Assembly (NCBI GenBank): GCA_008729055.1
Contig: SDUX01000002.1
Span: 6,239,485-6,303,484, forward strand
Source: Pyropia haitanensis
Taxonomy: Eukaryota > Rhodophyta > Bangiophyceae > Bangiales > Bangiaceae
Length of the DNA stretch: 64,000 nt
Direction of reading: 5' to 3'
Positions within the stretch are counted from its first letter, which is position 1. Every line of letters starts with the position of its first letter. Below, piece by piece: positions 21,874 through 33,816 of the stretch. A program made the translations under genes and the position numbers. The notes under the pieces were generated by a model that searched no databases, was not told where the DNA came from, and was given only the letters and a program-made list of their open reading frames with translations.

Positions 21874-24007
21874 TCAGAGGTCAAAGTCGCGGTCCACCTC
21901 CTCCTCCCGCCCGAGCAGCGCCTTGAGGGATTCAGAGCGGTTGAGCTGCGCGCACGGGAACTGCACCACAAACCGGTGGGTGTCCATCGTCGTGCACTCA
22001 ATCAGGCCAGTCTCCAGGTCCACGCGCGTCGGTACCTGTTGGCTCACCACATCGTGCCGCACCGAGTAGCCGCGCTCGCTCAGGATATCCACCACCAGGT
22101 CTACACACAGCGGCTGCTGGAGTTCCTTCCACCCTTCCGAGGTGGGACTCACCTTGACCACCGCAACACCCGCAAAAGCCGCGCGCCGACACGCGGGGAT
22201 GAACTGCTCGCTAATCATCCGCACGGTCGAGGTGAACAGCGGCCACTGCGTGCGCTCCCACTCGTCGAGGCGAGCCACAAGCTCGGGCCGCGCCCGTTCC
22301 CGCACCCGGGTCGCGCGGGGGATGGACGCCACAGCAGTGTAGGTGCGAGCCGACAGCTCCTGGGTCGCAAACTCGAGAACCAGCCGCCGCTGCACATCCG
22401 CCACGCTGTCGCTGGCGTCAATGATGGTACAGGGGAACCGGTCCGCGAGCCCAAGGAGGGTATTGCGGTGCCGAACAAAGATGCCGTACCGACGGGAGAC
22501 AAGCGCCGCGTCCGAGTCCGTCGGGCGCTCTTCCACCAGCTCGCCAACACCCGTCTCGCGCACCTTGGCGTTGTGAGCTGCCGCCTCGCGACCGCGGTTC
22601 AACTGGCGGGAAATCGACTCGGCCTCAGACACATACAAAATGGCGACCAGGAAGCGTGGCAACGGGAAGAGCACACGCGGGGGGGACGCGCCAGCCCCCA
22701 GCGCCTTGTGAGCAGCCGCAGAGGCGGCGACCGCATCCGAAAATTCCGGCGCCACCGTGTTGCCAGACGCTGAGCAGTAGTGCTCGGCGTGGAGCTCCCG
22801 CATCTTGTCTGCAAGCAGCGTCAGGCACTCGACTTGCAGTGGCGTGCGGGGGAAGCCGTCCACGAGCACACCTTCGGCAGCTGACGGCGCCAAGAGCGCA
22901 CGAAACAGCTTCTCCACCGCAACGTCATCGGCAATCATGTCTCCATTGTTCATGGCGCTGGCGACACCCGATGCGGCACTGCCTTGGGCCTCCTCCCGCA
23001 ACAGGTCCGACATGACAATGGGAGCCGCCTTAATGCCGCGTGCCCGCAAGATAAACTCGGTATTAGTGCCCTACTCATTCAGAATGACAAACGTGCAGGC
23101 CAGGAGAACGTAGCAGTTAACAGTAACACACAGACAGCAGCGGAATCACGTCAGTAACTCAGTCAGGTCGTGGACTGGGGAACCGCACATCTCATGCCAG
23201 CACCACCTACCACTCAAGAAAGACAGTCGCACCCCACTCGCGACACACATCCCCACCTGACCAGCTGCAACTTACCTTGCCTGATCCCGGCGCGCCATTG
23301 AGCCACACAATCTCAGTCGGGAAGGACATGACACAACCCTCGGCTTGCATGCGCGACCACACCGACTGGAAGACCACTTCTGCCCGCGCCGAGTAGCTGC
23401 TGCTGCTGGTCAGCGGCGTACGCGAGTCCGCCCGCGTGTCGACCGCCTGCGGAGCTGCCGCCGCCGCCTTGAGCGACACGCCCCCGGTAGCTCGAGACCG
23501 CCGCGCCGGGCGTGCGGCCACTCGTGCCGCGGCTTGAGACGCCGACCCTGTCGCGGCAGGCGACACCCGCACGTCATTGCCATGCCCGAGAGAGTCCGCC
23601 GCCAACTGCGATCGGGCGCGAGCCCATCGCGCAGGGTTGGAGGCCCCGGGCGATAATGGTGGACGGGCGGCCAGGCCGGGGGCCGCTGCGGCCGGCGCGG
23701 CTTGCCCCGCCGCCCGTGCCTCGCACGCCATCTTAATCACATCCATCCCACGTACGGCGGGCCATGGGATAACTCGCGGTGCCGCGGCAGCAGCAAACGA
23801 CGGCGGGTCAGCAGACTGCAAAGGTGGCGACGGTGACGCTGGCGGCATGCGCCGCAGAGCACCCGAATGGGTGCCCGCTGAGGCCCTCGTGGCCGTGACC
23901 CGGTTGACCCCAAGCTGCCGCAAGGTGGGGACCACAGCAGCCGAGGGGGCATTAGCGGCCAGCTCTCGCCCTTGTCGAAGGGCCGCGCGTGTTAAGGATG
24001 ACGCCAT
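21874..24007 (-). CDS. Adenylate-kinase-like NMP kinase, large, 2 exons
   Basis: This is a P-loop nucleoside monophosphate kinase of the adenylate kinase type. Exon 1 is 24007..23276 and exon 2 is 23070..21874. The intron, 23275..23071, has a consensus gtaagt donor and a gagtag acceptor, phase 0. The splice rebuilds the Walker A loop as GAPGSGK|GTNTEFILRARGI, with Lys244 as the last residue of exon 1. Next come the NMP-binding segment APIVMSDLLREE, the DGFPRTPLQVECLTLL motif and LYVSEAESISRQLNRGREA in the LID region. The 642-residue product is about three times a normal adenylate kinase. The first 200 residues are low-complexity, beginning MASSLTRAALRQGRELAANA, which could be an organelle-targeting peptide. 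The last 180 residues (WKELQQPLCVDLVVDILSER) form an extra domain I do not recognise. Base composition is less GC-extreme than its neighbours, and this intron lacks G-tracts. Confidence 0.8.
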
Positions 24008-25238
24008 GATCGCCACGCTCGTCGACGGGGCAGCAGCCAGCAGCAGCGATGAGGCACGCCTGCTACAACGACAGCAGGACCGCAAGAAACACAAGAACAA
24101 CAGCAACGTAACCACACACCGTCGCACAACGGGATGGACAAGATGGTGCGTGCACAGCCAGTGCACGGCCGCAGGCCCAGAGCAAAAAGGATGCCAACAA
24201 GGGATGCAAAAGCCACGCAAAGCGAGAAACAGACGACCAGGAATCGTAGGGGCAAAGGCAATCAAGACTCACGACGAGTCAGATGGGATCGCTAAGCAGA
24301 GCTCCGAATGCGCACCGCACACTGCTGACGCACACGACACAAGCGCTCCGCCGACGCCGTCCGCGCCAAGCCACAACCGGCTTGCAAGCACCGTTGCGCC
24401 CCGCGTGGGGCGGAGTGAACGTCCAGGCACGGCCAGGCCACCAACCGCGCCTCGGCGGCGTCTCGGTGGGTCCACGACAGGCACCGCAGGTTTGCAAGCG
24501 TACCGTGTGGAGAGCGCAACAGGCAGGACGGGGAGAGGGGTGTGGAAAAAGAGGGGGCTCAGGGGGGGTGGGGGGGAGCGAGCGTGTGAGCTCGACAACG
24601 CCAGCAGGAGGGCGCGCCGCAAGATAAAGGAAGTGAGCGGTGCAGGTACTCGACACACACGAGGCGTCTGGGAGCGGAGAATGCCGTGCACACCACGACC
24701 GACAGCCAGGCGGAGCGGGCGGTGGTAGCAGGGTGGTATGGCGCTCCAGGTGGGGGAGGGGCAAGACAAAGTTGCCAGCCGCTTCGGGGTCCTGGCCGTG
24801 CGTGCCTGCACGGCTGTGATAGAGGCCGCGTTCGGCCCCCTCCTCCCCCTCCCGGCGCCGCCCGCAGCGCTGCCTACGCGGCAGTGCGTCGGCCACGACG
24901 GCCACCGCCGGGTGATTCAGCACGGGGGCCGTCCGCATTGCATGTCGCGTGCTCAGTCACGCCAAACAGCCCTGCAGGCGAGCCGGAGCGCCGGGCCTGG
25001 CGCACGCTGCACAATGCTGGCAGGAGCGCTGGGGCGGGGTGGCGTGGGGGGGGGTGGCGGCTGGCGCCGGGGTCGGCCAACCCCACGGGAGCTGCGTGGA
25101 AGCTCCGACACGTTGCACCGCACACGAAGCCCGGTCGGTCAGTTGCCCACGGCGCGGGCACCCCCTCAAACGGTCACTTTGGGAGGGGGGAGGCGCGTCC
25201 CGCCCCGCCAGGCATGCCCCACTTTGGGCGCAAGGGCC

Positions 25239-25253
25239 GCCACGTCACGTGGC
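25239..25253. promoter_or_regulatory. ACGT-core palindrome (G-box type)
   Basis: GCCACGTCACGTGGC is a perfect 7-base inverted repeat around one central base. It holds a CACGTG G-box at 25246-25251. It lies 1.2 kb upstream of the adenylate-kinase-like start, so its target is uncertain. Confidence 0.4.
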
Positions 25254-26157
25254 CCTCAAAATGAAATGATGGCCCCCTTTCCGGCGCGTGCACCCGGAGG
25301 CGGTCTGGCTCAAGCCGCCGCCGTGGCGACACTGTCGGCGAGGAGGCGAGTCGGAGATTTGACTTCCACGCCCTCCATTGCCTTGGTGGGACTGTGAGTT
25401 GCGCAGTGGGGCCGCCCCGCCACCGTGTTATGGACGGTGAGATGCTGCCTCAATCCGCCACCACGACATGAATCCCGAGAAAACGAGATATTCCTTGTTG
25501 ACTGCCGCCGTGGCTGGGAAGTACAGCAGGGTGGCGAGACACGCAGCGCTCGCACTCTACAGCGCTGATGGCTGATGTCCGTTTGCGCCCGTCGCGCCCG
25601 CCGTCGTGCGGCAACAGCGGCTAGGGTGTTTCAGCACTGAAATTAGGGCCACTACCTTGCTGCTCTCTGGGGCACGCGGGGAATCCTCGCGCCGCCGTGT
25701 CTCAGCAGATGGTCGGGAGCCCAGGAACTGTCAGCGGCGTGGCGGCGTCTCTGGGGCTTTCTGGACGGCGGCGCGCGCGCCCGTCCGGCGCGAGCGCGCA
25801 CGTGTCCCCGCCCTCCCACGGCCACTTGGACGCACGCGCGCGCGCGCGGTGGCTGTTCGAGCCGCGGAGCTTCCACACACGGCTGCTAGGGTGACTCACC
25901 AGACAGAGCAGCGGCGGTGGCTCGTCACAGTTGCCCCACCCCGCACGTCTACAGTCGCGGTCTTTCTAGCAGTCGGTGGCGGTTGCGGCGGCTCTGAGTG
26001 CGATCTCCTTTCCGCTCCTACCCCTCACCCCTGCGCGTGGAGCTATGAGTCGGTCAGGTCGGGGGCCGGTGGAAGCAGAGGTTTGGGATGCAACGGAACA
26101 TGTGACGGGTCCCCTGCCGTCCCCGTCCCCACCACCCTCACGGCCTCCTCGTCCTCT

Positions 26158-26213
26158 GAGACTGGCATATTCCCATTCGTTCTCGGAGACTGGCATATTC
26201 CCACTCGTCCTCG
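26158..26213. repeat. 28-bp tandem duplication
   Basis: Two adjacent copies beginning GAGACTGGCATATTCCCA differ at only two positions. No gene is seen around it. Confidence 0.85.
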
Positions 26214-28521
26214 GTCAGTATGCTACCGTTCGTACCGCACGCATCTTGGCGTCCACGGCCGGGCAAGGCCGCACCATTGGTGGGTTGGCAGAACGCCGTC
26301 GCGGACCCCCTCCCCGCCCTCCCTCTCGATACAAACTGCGAGAGCTGTGGCCACTGGCGCATGTGCCGATACTTGCGCAGTCGTAGCTGCGACGGCGGCT
26401 GCCAGAGCGGGTCGCTTGCTGGGCATGCGTGCTCGCCCCGCCAGCCTTGCCCCCTTCGTCCAACCCCACCAGCCGGCTGTCGCCGCAACGTGGCGGCGTG
26501 GCCACCCTGACGAAGTGGCCGCTGGCCCCTGATGCGGCTGCTGCCGGCCCGTACCCGACAAGGTCGGTGGAAGCTGCGTATATATGTAGGACGGTGGCTG
26601 CCGGCTGGGCTGCACGCGCCTCGCCGCGTCTTTGTGAGGCCCCTCATGGGAGAAGTAAACAACGGTCACCAGCGGCGGCGGCGCCCACACCAGGGCATCC
26701 GCATCGAGTGGGGACCCGGGTCCGACGGCCATCAGTGTAGAGCCTGTGCAATGACGAGCGGCGCCCCTCTGATTTTCCCCATCATCTGACCGTTCGAAGC
26801 CGCTCCACTCTCCCGAGAAACCATCTGCGCTGTGCGCTCTCGAGCGAAGCCGGTCGCTGATGAGCCTCAGTTGCCAAAATAATTTGTCTCAAGTCAGGAA
26901 CAAAGTTGCTGTGCGGTCAACCGTACTTGCTGGTCGGCAATCGGTCAATACCCACTGGTGGGTCACGCCCTCTTCTGCACACGTGTTACGCTTCACCGAA
27001 TGTCTGGTGAGTGCCATGCTTGGCCGCGTTGACGTACGCGGACTAGATACTGGTCGTCGACATAGGGCAAGGTAGTGGGGGATGACAAACACGCAGCCTT
27101 GCATCGTGTATCAGGGTGAGAGTGCACATCACTGACAAGACGGTAGGACATCCAACGATTGGAGGTTGGTGGGCGGGCGTGCACAGTGGCGGCCCGAAGG
27201 GACGTCTACAGAGGGGTGGCCACCGCGTCTGGGGTCTATCTGAAGATGGTGGGGAGGAGGTTGAAGGCGGGGATGAATGAGGGCGGTCACTTCTACACTC
27301 GTGGTGGCCGAACCCGCCTCGCGGGATTGACTCTTCGTTGAATGCCCCGCTACCCCCCCCCCACCGCACGCAGCTCCCCGGCTGCGCATCCCCTTCCCTC
27401 AACGTGAGGCACCCCGTACAGTTCTAGGGGCTGCCCTGCCCCCCCCCACTCTCTTTTCCCTCCTCGCACCTGGTGCTCGGCGTTTGGACAGGGGCGTCTA
27501 CTCCTGCCCTGTCCAGACCAGCTTGTCCCGCCTCTGTTCTCACTGTCCAGTGTGCTCGGGCGGGTGGGGGCCTTCATACCCTTCCCGTCCGTCGCCGACG
27601 TGACTCCCCCTGCCGCAGCGACGTGAGCAGCGGGGGTGAGCCCTCCTGCTGCCGCGCCGCCACCGCCTGCCGCCGGGCCAGCTTGGCGCCCCAGGGCGGG
27701 CGAACCGCCGCAGCCGCCCGGCTGCCCGCGCCGTTGGCCGTGCAGCCGTCGCGCGCCGTGGCCGATGCGGGGCCACGGTGACGCAGCGCGAGGGTGGCTT
27801 CGCGACCGTGAGGTAGGGGGGTGCCCTCCCCGCGCGATGGCGACGGCTCCCTCTCGCCCCCCATCGGCCGCCAGCGCAATGGAAGCCACCCGGAAGCGTG
27901 GGAGGCGCTGGCGTATTCCAGCAGTCCCCCCAACTCGCCACGGGCGTCCCATCCCGCCGCTTTGGGAGGAACAGGTCCGCTCCTTCCCCCCACCCCCCCC
28001 CCCCCGCCCTCTCTCCCCCTTTTCCCCCCACCACGCATCGTGGCCACGACGGTCGTGAGGAGGCAGATCCGGTGGCGTCGTGGCAGCACAATCCGCGTTG
28101 CGACTGCATCAGCCGCGGCGGTGGTGACGGTATTGTTTGTTTTCTTCGGCGCCTCGGTGTGCGCGGTGGTGGGTCTCGAGACGGGAAGGGGTGGCACGGG
28201 ACGGGGGAGGAGACGAATGGAGGGGAACTGGGATCAATCGTCTGCCGGTGTATCAGCGAAACGGCTGGACGCGGGTGTCCGTCTTCTCCCCCAAGACTCT
28301 TGGTCGCGCGACCGATCGTGACCCGTGACAGGGTCGGGGCTGTGCCACCGCGTGAGCGTCGGCGTCCGCGCGGCCCCCGTCCCCAGCGACCGCCGACCAG
28401 CAGGGGCGGAGGTCATCCCCCCCCCCCACGACGCGGCGCCCTCTTCGTGGCAGTGGGGCTCCCCGTCCCGCCCCGCCGCACTGGGAAGAGATGTCGCGTG
28501 TCCACAGAGGCAGGGGATCCC

Positions 28522-28637
28522 GTCGAGCGTCGGCGGGGAGCGGCTCCCGTCGAGTGTCTGCGGGGAGGGGCTCCCGTCGAGTGTCCGCGGGCCCACCCCC
28601 CCGCGGAGAGGGGCGTCGTACCCTGCGGACACTCGAC
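28522..28637. repeat. 27-bp tandem repeat with 13-bp inverted repeat
   Basis: Units beginning GTCGAG start at 28522, 28549 and 28576 (27-bp period). The last, GTCGAGTGTCCGC at 28576-28588, is exactly inverted at 28625-28637 (GCGGACACTCGAC), allowing a stem with a loop of about 36 bases. The period is a multiple of three (TLDGSPSPQ-like repeats on the minus strand), but no gene is established. Confidence 0.75.
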
Positions 28638-28840
28638 GTGGCGGCCGCTCGCGGCTCCCGGGAGCCTCCTTCCTGGCTGGCTCACCCCATCACCCGCGCC
28701 AACCTACCCTCTGGGGAGGTCCACGGAGGGAGGGTTTGGTCGGCGCATCCCCCCGCCTCGGGGTGGGCCGCCCCCCGGCGACGCGGCTCACCCCCCCCCT
28801 CACCGCCTGCACGTACGCTCGAGCACGTTTGCTACCAACT

Positions 28841-28852
28841 TAACCCTAACCC
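28841..28852. repeat. Telomere-like TAACCCTAACCC doublet
   Basis: TAACCCTAACCC, two units of the TTAGGG-type telomere motif, lies about 20 bases past the tyrosinase stop codon. It may be an interstitial remnant or a telo-box-like element, or chance. Confidence 0.45.
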
Positions 28853-28872
28853 ACCCCACCCACCCCCCCCCC

Positions 28873-30469
28873 TTACAAAGAGGCAAACGTGCCGTTGTGG
28901 CGGGGCACGAGGCGGATCCCCCCCCCCCAGCGGCCCCCCCCCCCTCCTCCCCCCCCCCCCCCCTCCTGCACCTCCAGCACGCGCACGGCGAGCGTCCCGT
29001 CGAGCAGTGCCTCCGTGGCGGCCTCCTCCAGCAGCTCCTCCCCCTCCTCCACCTCCGCCTCGCTCTGCCCGACCGCCCGAGCAAAGTCCGCCTGCAACAC
29101 CGCGCGGGGCGCCCGCTCCGCCGCCACCGCCGCGCGCGCCTCCTCCCGCGCCGCCCGCGCCGGCGTCGGCGTCGGCCGCGGCGGCCGGCCGCGGCCGCCG
29201 CCACCGCGGCCGCCGCCGCCGGGGACCACCGCCCCGCGTGTATCACTGTCGGCCTCTGCCGCCGGCAGCGGCTCTTGGTACCGCACGCACGGGAGGGAAA
29301 AGGTGTCGGCGACGGTGGCGGTGCCAAACGGGATGAGCCGGTCGCGGCGGGACGCGCCGCGGCCGCCATACTCAGTCGCCCGCCGGCCGCGGGCGGCCTG
29401 CCGCCGCGCCCACAGCGAGTCAATGTACGCGTGGTGGAGGTAAAAGACCGGGTCGGACGGCGACAGCAGCGGCAGCCGCATCTCGCCCGTTTCCGCCGGG
29501 TCCGCCACGCCGCCGTCCAGCTCCGCCGCCCCAATCGCCGCGTGGGGGCTCCCGTGGGCCACCTCGATCGCCACCCGGAACGCGTTGTACGTGGTGGGCG
29601 CGACGATGGCCGCCTGGATGGTGCCCGCATCCTCAAACGTCTGGCCGCCCATGGTGTTTCTGCGCCGGCCCGTCGACGCGGTAAAGCCCCGCCACACGCA
29701 CCGCCGCACGGGGAGGAGGCGCTCAATGCCGGCAAAGGGGCCGGTGGGGATGCAGTCACCGGGGGTGGAGCCCCCGAGAAGGTCATCGCCCCACACGACC
29801 GAGTCGGCGGGGCTCGCCGCGTCCTGAGACCAGTCCCCTGTACAGGTGGGAGAGGGGTAGAATGGTTGCGGGGCGGGGGGGGGGGGGGGGGGGAGGGGGT
29901 TGACGGAACCCGTCAATACACAACACCACAGCGTGAGGCAGAGAAACGCGAAAACACACCCAGCGGCACACACCCATGCCAAGGCCGTCAGTGTGGGCCC
30001 TCTGGGCGGCGGCCGCTTGCCCAGGGGCGCAGCGACGCAGTCCCAGCCGGGCGCCCACGGATCCCCGTGCGGCGCCCCTCGGGGTCGCGGCCGCTCATCT
30101 ACGTCACAGGCATGGCAAGGCATGGCAGCGGCGTCATGGCGAGGCGCCACGCGCGCCCCCCCCACCGACACCTGTCCCACCGGGCCGCAACGTACAAAAC
30201 GGGAGGGACACCCGCGGGTCCACCTCCCGGAGGGCCTCCTCAAACTCGAGCAGGTACAGCCGGTGCCACGGAAAAAACGCGGCCCGACCGTGGGCGCCCC
30301 ACATGGCATGGACGGGCACAAACTGGGCGTACACGCCCGACGCGACGACCGCCGCGACGGCCGCGACGAACCGCTGCCGCTCGCCGCGCGTCAGCGTGCG
30401 CACCTCCTTGCGCACCCGCACGTCGGCCGCCGTGCAGCGGCCGAGGGCGTGGCCGACCCGCCACCGCGA

Positions 30470-30513
<44 letters not shown>

Positions 30514-30625
30514 TGGGGGGGGGGGAACCCCGCTGCCGCCGAAAGGGGAACCCCCGCTGGCCGCCCACGCCCGCCGCCGACGCGGCGGCGGCGGCGAGCA
30601 GCGCCACCGCCGCCACCACCCACAT
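28873..30625 (-). CDS. Tyrosinase, secreted, 2 exons
   Basis: This is a type-3 binuclear copper oxidase that hydroxylates and oxidises phenols to quinones. Exon 1 (30625..30196) starts MWVVAAVALLAAAAASAAG, a signal peptide. Exon 2 is 29837..28873. The intron, 30195..29838, has donor gtacgt and acceptor ctgtacag. The join completes the family motif LPFWDW across the splice. Product length is 464 residues. Copper A ligands are His104, His110 and His119 in FVPVHAMWGAHGRAAFFPWHR. Copper B ligands are His238 and His242 in EVAHGSPHA, with His278/279 in DPVFYLHHAYIDSLW. A Ser-Pro repeat follows the signal peptide. The C-terminal region has Gly-rich runs encoded by long C-tracts at about 28919-28970, so the exact C-terminus is less certain. 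Roles in cell-wall crosslinking or wound response are possible for a secreted algal tyrosinase. Confidence 0.93.
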
Positions 30626-31592
30626 TGTCACACGCGCGGCGCGCCGCCGCCGCCGCCACGGGCGGGTGCCCCCGGGGGGGGGGGGGGGGCGCCGCCGCGG
30701 CGGCCGCCGCCGTACCCGGCGGCCATGGTAAGGGGGGGCCGACGCGGGGCGGCGGCGGCGGCGTCCCCTGCCGCCGGCCAACGGCGGACGCCACCGCCAC
30801 GGCACGAGCCGACGGCAGCGGCGGCAGCGCACAGGCGCGGCGACGGCGCGGGAGCAGACGCGGCGGCGGCCGTGCGCGTCGTGCAGGCCGCCCCCCGGCC
30901 GCTTGGCTCGGCTCGGTCGCCCCGCCCCACCCCCGTGGGCGCCTCCCCCGCCGCCGTCCCGGCCGCGCCGCCGCGCTGCTCCGCCGCCGCCCCCACGTGC
31001 GGCTGGCCCGGTGCCGCTCCTGCGCGGCCGCCCCCCCCCCCGCCGGCGCGGCGGCCTTGTTATCCGCGCCCCCTCCCCGCCCTCCCCGCCAGCACGCCGG
31101 CGGTGGCACCGGCGCGCCCCCACCCCCCCCCACCCCACCCTCGGCTGGCACCACCGCCGCCGCCGTGACACTGGCGGGCGGCGGGGGCGGCTGCCGCACC
31201 AGCGCGTCCCCCCCCCCCCCCCACCCCCCCCCCCCCCCCAACAGCGTCACGCGCGCCAAACGCCGCGCCCCCCAAACGCCCCACGCGCCGCCACAACGGC
31301 GGCACCCGCGGCAGCGTCCGCACGCGCCGCCGCCCGCGGCGGCGACCCGCGCCCCGCCACCGCCGGCGCGGTGCCGCGACACCGCCGAGGTGGCAGCGCC
31401 GGCCGTCCGCGCCGCCGCCGCCGCGCCGAGCGTGACGCGCCGCGGCACGCGCGGCGGCGCGCGGTCGCCACGCCGCGGCGGCCGTCGCGCGGCGGCCGCC
31501 ACACGGTGGCGGCCGGCGTGGCGTCGCGGCCAGCGGGCGGCGGCGCGCCCCCCACGGGGCGGCCGACGACGGCGACGGCGGCGGCGGCGGCG

Positions 31593-31632
<40 letters not shown>

Positions 31633-31795
31633 CGGCGGGGCGTTCTTCCCCCCCCCCCCCCCCCCCCACCCCCCACCACGCGCTCCCCCGCCGGCGGTGC
31701 CGTCACCACCGCCGCCCGCGGCGGTGGGTGCACCCGCGCTGGCCACCCGCACCGCCGTCGGCGGGCGCGCCCACCCCCCCCCGCCGCCGCCGGCG

Positions 31796-31827
<32 letters not shown>

Positions 31828-32053
31828 ACGGCTCCCCCGCCGCGGCGGGTCCGCCGTGGACGCCGCCGTCGGCCGCCGCGGCCGACGGCGCGGCGGCGCC
31901 GCCGCCGACGCGCGCGCGGCGGCATGGCAGCCGCGGCGCGTCGGCGGCGCGCAGCCGCCGCGGCGCTGACCGCTACTCCACAGGGCGGCGTCGTAGGCGC
32001 TCCTCGCCCCTCTCCGTCCGCCCCCTCCCCCCCCCCCCCCCCTGCCGGAAAAG

Positions 32054-32088
<35 letters not shown>
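32054..32088. repeat. A35 homopolymer tract
   Basis: Thirty-five A residues follow GGAAAAG and a long C-tract at about 32025-32041. No retroelement coding sequence or target-site duplication is visible. It is unusual because other homopolymers here are almost all G or C. Confidence 0.85.
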
Positions 32089-32092
<4 letters not shown>

Positions 32093-32687
32093 GTGTCAAG
32101 CCGTCCCGGTTGTGTCGGGGGCGGGCGTCGTGCGGGGGCCGAGGCGGGAGACACGCGGGACTGTCACGGGGCGCAGGTAGGCAGAAACACGGCCGGGGCA
32201 TGGGCAGGGGGGAGGGGGGGGGGGAGCGGCCAAGGTAGTAGTCGTCGCGTGGGGGCAGAGGGGCACGACTGCGAGGGGGAGCGTGCAGCCGCCGACGGGG
32301 GCGTGGCGTACCCCCCCCCCCCCCCCCGCCCACCCCCCCCGCCCCCCCCTCTCCCCCCCCCCACCTCAAGAGACAGGAGTGAGAGGGGGAAGGCGGGCCA
32401 AACAGGGCTTCCCCCCCCCCCCCCCCCCCCCCCCCTACCCCCCCTCCCTCCCGCCGCCTCCGTCGCCCACCGCCTCCTCCCTCATCACCGGCTGCGAGGC
32501 GGCACCGCCTCGTGCGGCGACGCCACGCCACTCCCAGCAGCGCGCTACCCACCCTGACACCAGACCCCGCCGCTGCCGCGGGGCGCCGCCCGCCACGGGC
32601 GGCCGCGTCCGCGGCGCGAGCGCGGCGGCGGCGGCGACGCCCGCCGAGGGACCCCCACCCCCCCCCCCCCCCCCCCGCGGGACAGCC

Positions 32688-32689
<2 letters not shown>

Positions 32690-32758
<69 letters not shown>

Positions 32759-32763
32759 CGGCC
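32690..32763. repeat. CCG trinucleotide array
   Basis: A run of GCC/CCG triplets with a few CAC interruptions. No gene is assigned. Confidence 0.75.
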
Positions 32764-33061
32764 GTGCGCGGCACGCGGCGGCTGGCCGCCGCGGCGCCGC
32801 CGCGGCGTGGCGCCACGGCGGGGCGCGGCGGCCGCGGCGGTCGGCGGCGTCGGCGGCGGCCGCGGCGGTCGGCGGCGGCGGCGGCGGCGGCGGCAGCCGC
32901 GCATGGGCCCGCCCCGGCCACCCGCGGGTCGGCCGCGAGTGGGCACGGCGCGACCGCCGGCGGCGCCGCGGCGCTCGCCCCGCGTCGGCGGGGCGGCCGC
33001 TCGCCGCGCCGCGCCGCGCCGCCGGCGCGGCGCCGCGTCGCGGCCGCGGCCGTCGCCGCCC

Positions 33062-33118
33062 GCGTCGCCGCATCGTCCCCGCGTCGCCGCATCGTCCCCG
33101 CGTCGCCGCGGCGGTTCC
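33062..33118. repeat. 19-bp tandem repeat, 3 copies
   Basis: GCGTCGCCGCATCGTCCCC starts at 33062 and 33081, with a diverged third copy at 33100. Confidence 0.75.
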
Positions 33119-33766
33119 CCGCGTCCCAGCCGCCGCCGCACCCGTGTGGCGCCTTTACTCGCGGCCCTGCCAACGCGCCGGACGCGGTGCTGCCGGCAAA
33201 CGGCGGGCGCCCCCTCTCGTCTGGGTAGCTCCCGGAATACACTATCGGAAGGCCAGTCCCGGCCATTTCTCGCAAACGCGCTGCCAAAGGAAATGCAATG
33301 AACACACAAGCAGTGAAGCGCACGCACCTTTTGCCGTGGGCCGGGCGGGCGGCCCACGTGTGCAGGTCGGTGGTCGGTCCTCTTGCCCAGTCTGCGCCGC
33401 GGTTGACACCGCCCCCCTGTCAACCCCCTCCTCCCCCCCCCCCCCCCCGCCGTCCGCCCTACTCTTCTCCCCCCCCTCGCCCTCCGCCCTTCTCCCCTCC
33501 CCATCCGCAGCACCACCACTCTATGGCGCCCCTGGTGGGGGGGCACCCGCCTCGATGCCACCCCTCCCCTGGCGGTGTCAAGAACTGCCGCGGCAGCGGG
33601 CGGCGTCCACAGGGGCTGCGAGCGGCGAGCGGAGCGTGCTGGCGGCACGGCACAAGAGCGGGGCGGGGGGAGGAAGGAAAGGTGGCCGCGCAGGCCACCC
33701 GTGGCCCCGTCCGCGGCGCAGGGGGGGCGCCCGGCGCGGCGCGTGTGGCTGCGGCACCCAAGGCAG

Positions 33767-33767
33767 G

Positions 33768-33815
<48 letters not shown>
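33767..33815. repeat. GGC trinucleotide array
   Basis: About sixteen uninterrupted GGC triplets. This lies in the 3' flank of the ankyrin gene, with no coding frame supported. Confidence 0.85.

Positions 33816-33816
<1 letters not shown>

Larger units (their letters stand above)
24008..28872. other. Gap: 4.9 kb intergenic, short repeats, no gene
   Basis: No domain-bearing frame was found on either strand. Composition is close to average in several parts, most clearly at 26750-27150. It contains the palindrome at 25239-25253, a 28-bp tandem duplication at 26158-26213, a 27-bp repeat plus inverted repeat at 28522-28637, and a telomere-like CCCTAA doublet at 28841-28852. The plus frame 25606-26532 and others here lack codon or motif support. 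Confidence 0.5.

Noticed and set aside
26780..26810. B-box-like GTTCGAAGC
   Set aside because: The flanking bases do not form a T-stem and no A-box lies at the right distance, so it is not a tRNA.
27898..32238. Open frame of 1446 codons on the plus strand
   Set aside because: It runs antisense through the tyrosinase gene and CCG arrays, has Arg/Pro/Ala noise composition and no domain. Absence of stop codons follows from the scarcity of A and T.
30240..33323. Open frame of 1027 codons on the minus strand
   Set aside because: It overlaps tyrosinase exon 1 in a different frame and consists of Arg/Ala/Gly repeats. The tyrosinase frame carries the copper ligands, so this one is a shadow.
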